Source: Locusta migratoria (taxonomy: Eukaryota > Arthropoda > Insecta > Orthoptera > Acrididae). From it: DNA of 64,000 nucleotides. Location of the stretch: assembly GCA_026315105.1 (NCBI GenBank), contig CM048744.1, forward strand, positions 903,259,094 through 903,323,093. Reading direction: 5' to 3'. The first letter of the stretch is position 1, and each line of letters begins with the position of its first letter. The notes beneath the pieces were generated by a model. That model saw only the letters and a program-made list of their open reading frames with translations. It made no database searches and was not told the DNA's origin. The position numbers were made by a program, and so were the translations under genes. Below are positions 1 to 8,955 of the stretch, in pieces.

Positions 1-94
1 GATTTGCCCTGTTATCAAAGTTATCTAAGGACGAGGCTTCAGTAGAAGTAAGAGTAGTTAAGGAGCAACAGAATTTCACTTGGAAATTAACTGT

Positions 95-600
95 TTCAAA
101 AAACGTAGAATGTCGGATAAAAGTTCTGTTGCTAGGTAGTAGCCATGGAAAATGTGTTGGCCAGATTTTGCAGGAATAATTAGGTGACAGGTACCACCTC
201 ATAAACTTTTTTCGATCGTAGTGCATGTCTTAGCCAAGTGATAGAGGATATAGGTTCCCCTTTCAAGGATTTCACAAAGCAGGATGTTGTGGTAGTGGCT
301 GGAGTGGAAAATAATATTGATAGGCAACAGGGCTACAGCAGTGAGTGTGATCTAATGAAATTAGCCTCTGCAATGACCGATACAAATGTTGGGTTGGTGC
401 CTGCTTCTGCACAGCATGATCAGCCTCAGCTGCACCTCGCTGTCAATATGGAGTTACATCAGTTGAGTAGGGCGGCCACTCTGTCAAAAATTGCTTTGGT
501 TCCTGTTGAGACTATTGACAGATGTCATTTCAAAAGGCAGGGCCCACACCTCAATAGGAAAGGCAAGGGTAAACTGGCTGGGTTGATAGAAAAATCTTAA
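95..600 (+). pseudogene. LINE ORF1 remnant, SGNH hydrolase/esterase-like domain
   Basis: Translation around 118-170 gives 'VLLLGSSHGKC', which resembles the nucleophile block I (GxS) of SGNH hydrolases. The open stretch 238-600 then shows 'VVVVAGVENN' (block III-like) and ends in 'GPHLNRKGKGKLAGLI', like the catalytic-His block V. ORF1 esterase domains are known from CR1-type LINEs. A frameshift or stop separates the two parts, so it is broken. A second copy of the C-terminal half lies at 15110-15440. Confidence 0.6.
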
Positions 601-1080
601 GGGGGATGTACCTCTGTTTTAGGCTAAAATCAGTGTCCAATGATAAGCTCAGGCAGGCAGATGCTAAAGATGGTCAAAACTCACAAGAATCTGACAAAAG
701 TAAAGTAGAAAACATGTTGCCATGTATCACCAATATATTGGGGGATTAAAGTATCAGGTACAGGCTCACAAAAGTAAAGTAAAAAATAATGCTACTATAT
801 TTCACTAAAATAGTGGAGAATTAAAGAACAAAATAGATGAGCTTCTTGTTTATTTAGATTAAATAGAATCTGAGAATTAATAGACATACTATGCATGTAT
901 GAACATTACATTGTGACGGGTATGGAAAAGATATAAGTGGTTACAAACAAATACAACACGTGAATAGAGAGAATATGGTGAGAGGAGGATTTGCCATATA
1001 TGTCAAAAGTTATCACTGTGTAAAAAGTTTATAAGCACAAAAGTTTAGTGCAGAGCAACGTATAGAAGAATATGCCCGTC

Positions 1081-1690
1081 AGCGTAAACTGAATGAGAAC
1101 TCTATTATAATTGTAACCCCTTCAGGAAACTATCAGTTACTTCTGGAAAACTTGGATGCTTTTTTGTGCTATCTGTCAGATAAGGAAAAGCAAATTATTA
1201 TTTGTGGGGATTTCAATGTTGATTATCGAAAAATGTAATAGGAAGAATAACCTAGAAGTCTTATTCCGTTCTTTTAAGTTGATATCTGTGATTGATTTTC
1301 CTACTCGGGCAGTAAAGGACAGCAGCACATTGATACGTCACTTTCTTATAGACCAAGATCAGTTTAAAAACATAAATGCTTGTCCTGTTGAGAAAGTTTT
1401 TTCCTGATCATAGTGCTCAGCTAGTTACGGTATATGACAGAGCGCCTTTCAGTAATTCAGAACAGCCCTCCACAGTTGTGCGTTCAATTAATGTTTCAGC
1501 AGTTACATATTTCAGGGAAAATCTTCAGCAGTTGGACTGAGATGAGGTGTGTAAGGAACCTGATAGTAATTTAAAATATAACTTATTTCACGATACATTT
1601 GTAAGACCTTGAAAATTGTTTCCCCAAGAAAATAATTAAAAGAATAATAATTATAAAGAACCATGCAGAAAACCCATGGCTTACTAAGGG
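1081..1690 (+). pseudogene. LINE endonuclease (APE-type) remnant, copy A
   Basis: The stretch encodes 'QIIICGDFNVD', the GDFN motif of APE-type LINE endonucleases, followed by 'FPDHSAQL', the SDH-type block near the C-terminus. It then runs into the RT linker ('YFRENLQQLD'). Several frameshifts and stops disrupt it. It is collinear with the better-preserved copy at 23714-24533. The SINE at 1694 interrupts it. Confidence 0.7.
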
Positions 1691-1693
1691 AAT

Positions 1694-1888
1694 GCCGGCC
1701 GCGGTGGCCGAGGGGACTGTGGCGCTCCAGTCACGGTCTGCACGGCCACTACGGTCGAGGGTTCGAATCCCCCCTCGGGCATGGATATTTGTGCCGTCCT
1801 AGTTCGTAAGTAGTTCATAAGTAGTTTGTAAGTTTAGGGACTGATGACCCCGTAGTTAACTCCCATAGACTATACAAACATTTTTTTA
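1694..1888 (+). mobile_element. tRNA-derived SINE (family S1)
   Basis: The head starts 'GCCGGCCGCGGTGGCCGAG' and has a B-box-like 'GGTTCGAATCC' at about 1760. The body then has 'GTAGTTTGTAAGTTTAGGG' and 'GACTGATGACC', and ends 'ACAAACATTT'. The same modules recur at 25196, 26253, 29265, 29715, 34987, 49929, 59014 and 59882. It sits inside LINE copy A and abuts the foldback at 1892. Promoter boxes indicate a pol III origin. It is not a tRNA gene. Confidence 0.75.
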
Positions 1889-1891
1889 TTC

Positions 1892-2529
1892 CACTAGCGA
1901 TACTCTCGCATCTGCAAAACTTTGCAGTTGTCCATTAGAGGCCTCTGCGTGAGCCACGCCGCATTGAACTTTGACCTGCCGGTACACCAGTCGGGAGCAC
2001 TAGGGACAGTGCGGTGTGCCTCTGAACTTGCGTTTTGTGTCGTTATTTGTGTAGTGAAGTGTCAGATGGGTCGTCGATTGGTAATCAATCCTGCTAATGT
2101 ATTGCGATTGGTTGAGATGAAATTCCAAAGAGCCCTTCTTCGTGAATACGGTCTTGGTGTAGACGATGAATCATTGACATGTTTTCTAGTACCTATTATA
2201 GTGCAGAAATATTAACATAGATTAGAAACACTATCGTATATACCAGGTAACATGCTAATGATTAATCTTCTACACCAATACCATCTTCACGAAGAAGGTT
2301 TCTTCGAAACTACATCTCAATCAGTCAAACTATATTAGCAGGATTTTTTACCAATCGCCGACCTATCGACGCTTCACTTCACAAATAACGTCACAAAACT
2401 CAACTTCAGAGGCAAACTGCAACGTCACTACTGGTGTACCGGCAGGTCAAGGTGCAGTGCGGCGAGGCACACGCAGAGGCCTCTAATGGGCGACTGCAGA
2501 GCTTTGCAGATGCGAGAGTATCGCTAGTG
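1892..2529. mobile_element. Foldback element with ~310-bp arms
   Basis: The left end 'CACTAGCGATACTCTCGCAT' reappears as its reverse complement at 2510-2529. The arms remain complementary inward: 'GCCTCTGCGTGAGCC' matches 'CACACGCAGAGGC', 'CTGCCGGTACACCAG' matches 'GGTGTACCGGCAG', and the middle is complementary too. The whole ~640 bp is therefore one imperfect palindrome with little or no spacer. A 97-codon open stretch (1922-2215) has no recognised motif and I read it as incidental. No clear target-site duplication. Confidence 0.7.
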
Positions 2530-2703
2530 CAATGAGGAACTTTCACATTATCTGTAACACCTTTATTTATATTTGTTCGTGTCCAAGAGCTTTCCTTGTG
2601 AGACAAAATAAAAACAATTTGGAATATTATTACAAGGAAGACAGGGCAATCAACAGCACAGGAAGACTGCATTACCATCAAAGTGAACAAAAAGTTTACA
2701 ATT

Positions 2704-2838
2704 GGGTTCCGGAACCGGGACTCGAACCTGGGACCTTTGCCTTTCGTGCAGGTTCGAGTCCCGGTTCCGGCACACAATTTTAATCTGCCAGGAAGTTTCA
2801 TATCAGCGCACACTCCGCTGCAGACTGAAGTTAATTCC
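2704..2838 (-). mobile_element. tRNA-like SINE fragment (family S2) with 15-bp TSD
   Basis: It is flanked by the direct repeat 'AAAAAGTTTACAATT' (2689-2703 and 2839-2853), a clear TSD within LINE copy A. The insert carries tRNA-like box sequence in both orientations ('GACTCGAACCTGGGACC' and 'GGTTCGAGTCCCGG'), then 'CACACAATTTTAATCTGCCA'. The same body occurs at 59325-59710. The inverted B boxes suggest a small rearranged copy, so strand is uncertain. Confidence 0.6.
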
Positions 2839-3080
2839 AAAAAGTTTACAATTAAGAAGACAGAAGTAAAATACATAATTATGTTTTAAATGTTGTGTAA
2901 GAAATAGGATCTATATGTTCATTAGAAGAAGCAAGACAGTTATTGGAACAGAGCATACCTACACCTCCGAGATGAGGGATAAATATCCGACATAAGCATT
3001 TATTCACACATGTAGGACTGTGGTCTTTAGAATGTTCTTTGATGACAAACGAGTGCGTGATTTGACGTCTAAAGCAAGAC

Positions 3081-3082
<2 letters not shown>

Positions 3083-3123
<41 letters not shown>
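3083..3123. repeat. Homopolymer T run, ~41 bp
   Basis: An uninterrupted T run. It could be the poly(A) tail of a minus-strand retro-insertion extending rightwards, but no family is recognisable in 3124-3680. Confidence 0.9.
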
Positions 3124-3125
<2 letters not shown>

Positions 3126-3684
3126 TGGTAATTGTATAGGTGTCATGTTAACAATGCTCTCTAATAATTTTGGTTGTAAGTCCCAGTCCGTACCACTGCT
3201 CATCCTGCCTATCAATAATTGTGCATGTCGTGTGACGCGGCAAATCTTTTCTCCTGGTGTGATACAAGGTTTAGAACTGTTGTTGTCTTGTCCGTAGCTG
3301 AGGCTCCTTCCTGGCGTTCTCGTTCAGTTGAGACCTGTTAGAGCCACCAGTCGGCCTCACGTTTACACGTGTGAGCCGCCCATTCAGCTCAGCTCGTCGG
3401 CTCGTCCATTCATACCCCTGCACTGGCCGTACGAGGCTCGTAGCTGGTCTATTTGTGGCGTGTATACCAGCCCCTCATTGTCTGGTGCTGCAGCCATTGA
3501 CTATCGACCCCCAACACTGCATGGCAGGCTCTGGACTCATTGAGGGCTGCCGCGCATATCGCTCTTACATCATTCACTCAGGAATATCTGTGTTAAGGTG
3601 TCACTGCTGTGGTGTGTACTGCATGGCTTCACGTGCTTGTTATCACTAAGATTCTGAAAATGTTGGCTCACAATACATGATCAC
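3124..3684. other. Unrecognised GC-richer segment
   Basis: This stretch is richer in G+C (about 3230-3560) than the surrounding AT-rich DNA. It has two overlapping plus-strand open stretches of 71 and 92 codons with no recognised motif. It could be a solo LTR or 5' UTR of an unrecognised element. I see no TIR or TSD. Confidence 0.3.
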
Positions 3685-5245
3685 TTAAGGGGGGATGTAA
3701 TGGATTTTGGTCCCAAAAATCTATTTTTCAAAAATATTATTTTCTTAATCTACATAGTTTAATCTATGTTGTGTGTGAATTTTATCGTGATAGCAGCTTT
3801 AGAAGTGCCTTTAAATTGTTAAACCCCTTAACTCTACACTGCCGGTCACTCCCACCTTTCCCGCCGTTTGGGAAGCTGCTTGCTTCAGCGTAATTTTTGT
3901 CAGTGTCAAGGCTATTCTCTTTTGATATCTTTGGCTGTCATCTATACCTTTGCCTGATAATTTTCTTGCGTGTGGTATATTTACGTTTCTACAATAATAA
4001 CACAGATTACTAAGTGGAAAGTTGACATCGCAAAACTTTACGTAAAAATTAATATTTATGCATAATGGATGGTGGAAAAACTGTGTTTAGAAAACGGAGG
4101 TTTATGGGAATCAGTATACCAATAAAATAGTGGAATCAGTCCCAAATGAAGAACATGAATGCTCATCTTCATCATCGAAAATTGATAGAGGCGAATTGCA
4201 CATGTGCTTGAGTGATGTTGATATGGATTTCACCGGATTCAGGCTTATTGATGTAGAACTTCTCTGTGAGGCTATAAAGTCGTCACATTCAGGTTTCTTG
4301 CAAACAGAAATTTATTGAGTAAATATCTTCACGGAAAAACACTAAACGCGAATGAAAGCCTCAATAATTTCATTTTGATTAGATGCTCATAAAGGACATT
4401 CTGTGGACTTAAAGTACTCAAAATAGGAGTATATGATGCAATTTTATGTCTCAACGAGGAAATAATGGTAGAACTGAAGTGCTAAAGAGAGTTGGTGTAG
4501 ACCCTGGTGTGTTTACAACAAAAGAAAGCATTTTACACCATCGACGACAGCCGGGTCAAGAAAGCTGATAGATGACTTGTCTTACCTGCAAATACAGGTC
4601 AGGCAGATTCGAAGAGCAGGGAAGAGAAACCGGGAGGAGGAGGAGTATCAGTATGGAGGATTTTAAAACTGAGGTAAACGTATAACACGTGAAAGTACGA
4701 GACAAAATGTTTGGACCTCATTTTCTCGGTTTTACATTTTTTACGCTATTAGAAGCCTTTTCTCAAAAAGTATACGCACTAACGCTATGCATTTTTCAGG
4801 ATCTGTTCGCAAAGTGTTGGTGTCTTCCTGGAACTAAAAGATACGAGATTCTGCAATTACATTCTGAGATTTAGATGATTTTATCTAGAAAAAACCTGAA
4901 TTTCTGATGTGCACAATTAAAAACTTTGTAAATGATACAGTTTGTATCATAAATTCATAACTGTAGTTCAGTGGTCTTATATCCTTCTCAGGACACTACA
5001 ATACATTTTTCAAATTAATTGCATGAATAGAATTTAAGTTATGGCTATTTATAAAAGAGACAATAAAAAAGTTAAAATTAAAGTTTCCAGACAAAATAAT
5101 TTCCCTGCATATTTTATTATATTTTTCCCTAAAAATATATCTCTTTTTCTTAACACATACAAAATTTTAGTTTCATAAATTAAAACATGTGGCTATCATG
5201 AATTTTTAAAAAAATGTTTACATTTTCCATTACATCCCCCCTTAA
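3685..5245 (+). mobile_element. TTAA-flanked DNA transposon (Kolobok- or piggyBac-type), internally deleted
   Basis: TTAA lies at both ends (3685-3688 and 5242-5245). Just inside are ~16-bp inverted repeats, 'GGGGGGATGTAATGGA' on the left and its complement on the right. TTAA targets are typical of piggyBac and Kolobok elements. The transposase remnant inside resembles the 'Mutator-like transposase domain' proteins common in arthropod TTAA elements, so Kolobok-like is my preferred reading. The RTE LINE begins immediately to the right. Confidence 0.7.
4080..4665 (+). pseudogene. Transposase remnant, N- and C-terminal ends joined
   Basis: The first part (4130-4318) reads 'SVPNEEHECSSSSSK' and later 'FTGFRLIDVELL', like the N-terminus of these transposases. 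Directly after it, 'LHGKTLNANESLNNFI', 'GLKVLKIGVYDAILC' and 'IDDSRVKKADR' match the C-terminal region of the same family, with several stops. The central catalytic part is absent, so an internal deletion has fused the two ends. This element could only be mobilised in trans. Confidence 0.55.
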
Positions 5246-5254
5246 ACACCTAAT

Positions 5255-6750
5255 GTTGTTGTTATGGTCTTCAGTCCGGAGACTGGTTTGATGCAGCTCT
5301 CCACAATACCCTATCCTGAGCAATACCCTATCCTCATAAGAACGACAACCCACATCCACTTGAATCTGTTTAATATACGCGTCTCTTGGTCTCCCTCTGC
5401 GATTTTTACCCCGCACACTTTCCTCCAATGCTCAATTTTCGATTCCTCGATGTCTAAGAATGTGTCCTACCAAGCGATCCCTTCTTTAATAGGCGTATGC
5501 CAAAAATTCCTTTTCTCACCAATTCTGTTCAGTACCTCTTCATTAGTTATGCGATCTACCCACCTAATCTTCAGCATTCTTCTGTAGAAGCACATTTCAA
5601 AAGCCTCTATCCTCTTCCAGTATGCACAGCTTATCGTCCACGTTTCACTCCCATACAAGGCAACACTCCACACAAATGCCTTCTGAAAAGACTTCCTTAC
5701 ACTTAAATTAATATTCGATGTGAGCAAATTTCTCTTTTTCAAAAATGCTTTTCTTCCCATTGCCATTCTGCATTTTATATCCTCTGTACTGCGACCAGCA
5801 TTTGTTATTTTACTGCCCAAGTAACAAAACTCATATACATCCTTTATTGCTTCGTTACCTAATCTAATTCCTTCAGCATCACCCGATTTTCTTAGACTGC
5901 ACTCTATTACCCTAGTTTTACTCTTGTTAATGTTCATCTTATAAGCACCTTTCAGCACACTGTCCATTCCGTTCATTTGCTCTTCCAGGTCCTTTGCTGT
6001 ATCTGACAGAGTTACTATGTCGTCGGCAAAACGCAATGTTTTTAATTCTTCCCCCTGAACTTTAATTACTTCACCAAATTTCTCCTTGCTTTCCTTTATA
6101 GCTTGCTCAGTGTACAAATTGAACAACATTGGAGAAAGGCTACAACCCTGTCTTACTCCCTTCCCAACTGATGCTTCCCTTTCATGTCCTTCGAGTCTAA
6201 TAACTGCGGTCTGGCTTTTGTACAAGTTGTAAATAACTCTCCTTTCCCTGTATTTTACCCCTGCTGACTTCAGAATTTGAAAGAGTGTATTCCAGTCAAC
6301 ATTGTCAAAAGCTTTCTCCAAATCTACAAAAGCTAAAAATGTAGGTTTGCCTTTCATTAATCTAACTTTTAAGGTAAGATGTAAAGTGAATATTGCCTCC
6401 TGGGTTCCTACGTTCCTCCTGAATTCAAACTGATCTTCCCCGAGGTCAGCTTCTACCAGCTTTTCCATTCTCCTGTAGATAATTCGTGTTAAAATTTTGT
6501 AACCATGACTTATCAAACTGATGGTTCTGTTATTTTCACATTTGTCTGCGACTGATTTCTTTGGAATGGGGATTATTAAATTTTTCTTAAATTCGGAGGG
6601 TATTTCGCCTGTCTCATACATCCTACACACCAGTTCAAATAGTTTTGTCATGGTTGGCTCTCCCAGAGACTTTAGTAGCTCTGAGGGTATGTCATCTACT
6701 CCTGGGGCCTTGTTCCGACCTAGGTCTTTCAGGGCTCTGTCAAATTCAAA
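5255..6750 (-). mobile_element. RTE-like LINE, family 1, 5'-truncated copy (RTE-1a)
   Basis: It reads on the minus strand, and its 3' end lies at about 5255 with the terminus '...GGACTGAAGACCATAACAACAA', shared with the copy ending at 53321. It holds most of the RT but lacks the endonuclease. Its 3' end abuts the right TTAA of the neighbouring DNA transposon. RTE assignment rests on the RT C-terminal block ('RRMLKIRWVDRITNEEVL') and the trinucleotide-like tail. Confidence 0.75.
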
Positions 6751-6792
6751 CACCCAATAGTTACAAAAATTATAAGATCCACAAGCTGGCAA
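5467..6792 (-). pseudogene. RTE-1a reverse transcriptase, open for 441 codons
   Basis: RT fingers and palm motifs are visible: 'NKAPGVDDIPSELL', 'FLAFVDLEKAFDNVDW', 'GVRQGCSLSPMLFNLY', then the catalytic box 'LRFADDIV' (FADD). The thumb and C-terminal 'SVALYGSETWT' follow. The first ~14 residues (6750-6792) are not RTE sequence, so the start is fortuitous. The frame is lost at 5467, and C-terminal pieces continue in another frame at 5255-5428 ('KNRRGRPRDAY'). It is 86-90% similar by eye to the copy at 51647-53299. Broken and truncated. Confidence 0.8.
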
Positions 6793-7614
6793 GTTACTGT
6801 TTATTTGGATGTAATTTAAAAAAAAATATGGACATAAGAATATTATTTAACATTACTCCTCATGCCGTGAACTTCTACATACAATACGTCATCCATCCTC
6901 GTGACTAGAATGTCAGAATCTTATATAAAGGTAGTATGGGCAGCGGTTATTCCTGACAACCAGAATTGGTTCATTTTACCAACTCCCCTGATTCAAGAGT
7001 AGGTGGCAGCAAGATCGTACTACACTCAGCTTCAAATTCAAGCCCTCTAAATTTCCTCAACAGAAATTCACGAAAAGAACGTCGTCTTTCCTCCAGCAAT
7101 CCCCAATTCAGTTGCCGGAGAATTTCCGTAACACTCGCTCATTGGTCGAACCTACCATTAACAAACCTAGCTGCTCGCTCTGAACTGCTTCTGGGTCTTC
7201 CTTTAAACTGATGTACTGCGGGTCCCAATTCATTGAGCAATCCTCAAGACGTGATTGTAAAAGCGTTTTATATGCGGTATCCTTTACATATGAAGTACAT
7301 CTTCCCAAAATTCTCCCTTACATCTTCGTTCCATTTCATATCGGTCTGCAATGTTAGGCCAAGATATTTGAACGACACGACTACATCAAGAAGCGCACTA
7401 CTAATGCTGTATTCGAATATTATGGGATTGTTTTTCCTACTCATGCGCATCACATTACATATTTCTACAATGAGGGCTAGCTGCCATTTTTCGCACCAAA
7501 TAGAAATTTTTTCTATGTCATCCTGTAAGCTATTACAGTCAGTTAAAGACGACACTCTCCCATACACCACAGCATCATCAGCAAACAGCAGCGAATTACG
7601 TCTATTCATCAGAT

Positions 7615-7817
7615 CCGAACTTTAGTAATTGTAACAAGACTCTTAACTGTCATACTGTGAAAAATACCTATAATATTATGACTACTACAATATTATACAA
7701 AAATAACGTGTATTATAGGCCACTGATGATGCTTCATAAATAAAGAAGCGAAACGCGTATGGCACACATAAAACGCCGTTCATTTAGTTGCTAAAGACTG
7801 TAATACACCTCCACCAA
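7615..7817 (+). mobile_element. ~200-bp insertion with hammerhead motif, probably PLE- or SINE-related
   Basis: This stretch interrupts the CR1 RT between collinear blocks, with a possible short TSD 'AGATC' on either side. It contains the hammerhead motif at 7719-7763 and ends in a T/A-rich tail. Hammerheads of this minimal type are known in Penelope-like pseudo-LTRs, which is why I link it to PLEs. No coding capacity is visible. Confidence 0.5.
7719..7763 (+). ncRNA. Candidate minimal type-I hammerhead ribozyme
   Basis: Stem I is GCCA (7719-7722) with TGGC (7760-7763). Core CUGAUGA is at 7723-7729. A single U (7730) precedes stem II, GCTTC (7731-7735) with GAAGC (7745-7749), which has a 9-nt loop. 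Core GAAA is at 7750-7753. Stem III is only A-U plus C-G (7753/7758, 7754/7757) with loop GC, and the predicted cleavage follows A7759 (UA, a permitted UH site). Very short stem III is typical of hammerheads reported in Penelope-like elements. All core residues are present; activity is untested. Confidence 0.65.
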
Positions 7818-8130
7818 GATCATTTATATTTATATAGATAGAAAATAGTAGGGGTCCTATCACACTCCCCTGAGGCACGCCTGACGATACACTCGTCTCT
7901 GATGAACAGTCGCCGTCAACAAGAACGTACTGCGTTCTATTACTTAGGAAGTCTTCCAGCCAGTCACAAATCTGTGAACCTATTCCGTAAGCTCGTATCT
8001 TCGTTAGCAGTCTGCAGTGTGGTACCTAGTAAATTGCCTTCTTGAAGTCGAGTAAAACACAATCCGCCTGTTGCCCTTCATCCATGTTTCGCAAGATGTC
8101 ATGTGAGAAAACGACTTCAATGCGAGAAGC

Positions 8131-8404
8131 TTACAATAGTTACCACAACAAACCCTGTAAGGTAATTTGGTAGAGAATTCTAAGACATTCTATAATAGCG
8201 TTAAAACATAATCAAGACTTTCACTACACGATAGCAATAGTGATGCCACCGATGACACTTCTTAACACAGCTTCCCGAAATTCTTTAAATAAAGAAGACG
8301 AAGAAAATACTCCAGAATTCGTATGAAGTACAGCTGTCAGCATGCTTCATTTAGAAGTTGATACCCCTGCTGTATACCAGAGTATGCAAATGCAGTGGTC
8401 CCAT
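8131..8404. other. Unrecognised stretch between CR1 pieces
   Basis: AT-rich sequence with no repeat ends, motif or coding signal I recognise. Confidence 0.4.
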
Positions 8405-8825
8405 GCCCATCTAATACAACCGCTGTCTCAGCAAAAGATCCGTACCCAAAGACTAGAAAGTTCCACACGTCACTCCAATATTCAAGAAAGGAATATCCGC
8501 AGAATTATGGGCCAATATCATTGACGTCGGTTTGCAGCAGGATTTTAGAACATATATATTCTTCAAATATTATGAACTACCTCGAAGAGAACAATCTATT
8601 GACCCAAAGTCAATACGGGTTCATGAATTTTCATTCTTGTGAAACCGAGCTTGCTCTTTACTCGCATGATGAGTGCTATCGACAAGGGATGTCAAATACA
8701 TTCCGCTTTTCTGGATTTACGAATGGCTTTTGACATTGTACCACACAAGCGTCTTCTAATCAAACTGCATTCTTATGGAATATCGCCACAGTTGTGCGAT
8801 TGGATTCGTGATTTCCTGTCTGATG
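8405..8825 (+). pseudogene. CR1-like LINE RT fragment, plus strand
   Basis: The plus-strand translation in broken frames shows 'PISLTSVCSRILEHI', 'SNIMNYLEENNLLTQSQYGF', 'AFLDLRMAFDIVPHKRLL' and 'YGISPQLCDWIRDFLS'. These blocks match, in order, the RT of the copy at 40066-41301, so both belong to one CR1-like family. A frameshift lies near 8690. The fragment stops just before the catalytic region at the start of a GC-rich segment. Confidence 0.75.
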
Positions 8826-8955
8826 TAGCGGCATTTATTGACGCCACTGTCATCGCACAATCGAGGCAGCCGTCGTGTGACGGATCGACATCTACGGATT
8901 GCCGCAGCGGCCGATCACGTGCCCGCGCGGCCGTCGCACATATCGCGCGCACTCT

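Larger units (their letters stand above)
1..2965 (+). mobile_element. LINE fragment (CR1/Jockey superfamily, SGNH-type ORF1), copy A, interrupted
   Basis: This is a degenerate non-LTR retrotransposon on the plus strand. Its order of parts matches the copy at 15065-25195: an SGNH-hydrolase-like ORF1, a short spacer, an endonuclease end, then the linker towards reverse transcriptase (RT). It is broken by a SINE (1694-1888), a foldback (1892-2529) and a second SINE (2704-2838). The homologous blocks 2600-2700 and 2854-2965 continue the LINE after these insertions. The left end runs off the window. Family level is inference; homology to the second copy is seen directly. Confidence 0.7.
6960..8130 (-). 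mobile_element. CR1-like LINE RT fragment, interrupted by insertion at 7615-7817
   Basis: The minus-strand translation of 7268-7609 gives 'LLFADDAVVYGR', the RT catalytic FADD box, then 'IWCEKWQLAL' and 'FKYLGLTLQTDMKW', the palm and thumb blocks of CR1/Jockey RTs. On the other side of the insertion, 7820-8130 is collinear with the RT blocks upstream of FADD in the copy at 39897-41658 (region encoding 'VPQGSVIG'). The region 6966-7211 corresponds to the C-terminal end. Heavily decayed. Confidence 0.65.

Noticed and set aside
1922..2215. 97-codon ORF in the foldback as a gene
   Set aside because: It lies in one arm of a palindrome, has no motif, and its mirror in the other arm is broken.
2700..2800. 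tRNA-like sequences with GGTTCGAGTCC boxes (also at 1760, 29870, 35090, 39710, 51480, 59620) as tRNA genes
   Set aside because: None has a paired acceptor stem with a normal anticodon loop. All are flanked by SINE bodies or LTR sequence and most by TSDs.
2406..2876. 156-codon minus-strand ORF
   Set aside because: It runs through a foldback arm, LINE sequence and a SINE, so it is not one coding unit.
8221..8320. Hammerhead motif around 'CCGATGACACTTC'
   Set aside because: The GAAA-type box cannot be paired with a consistent stem II, so the match is superficial.
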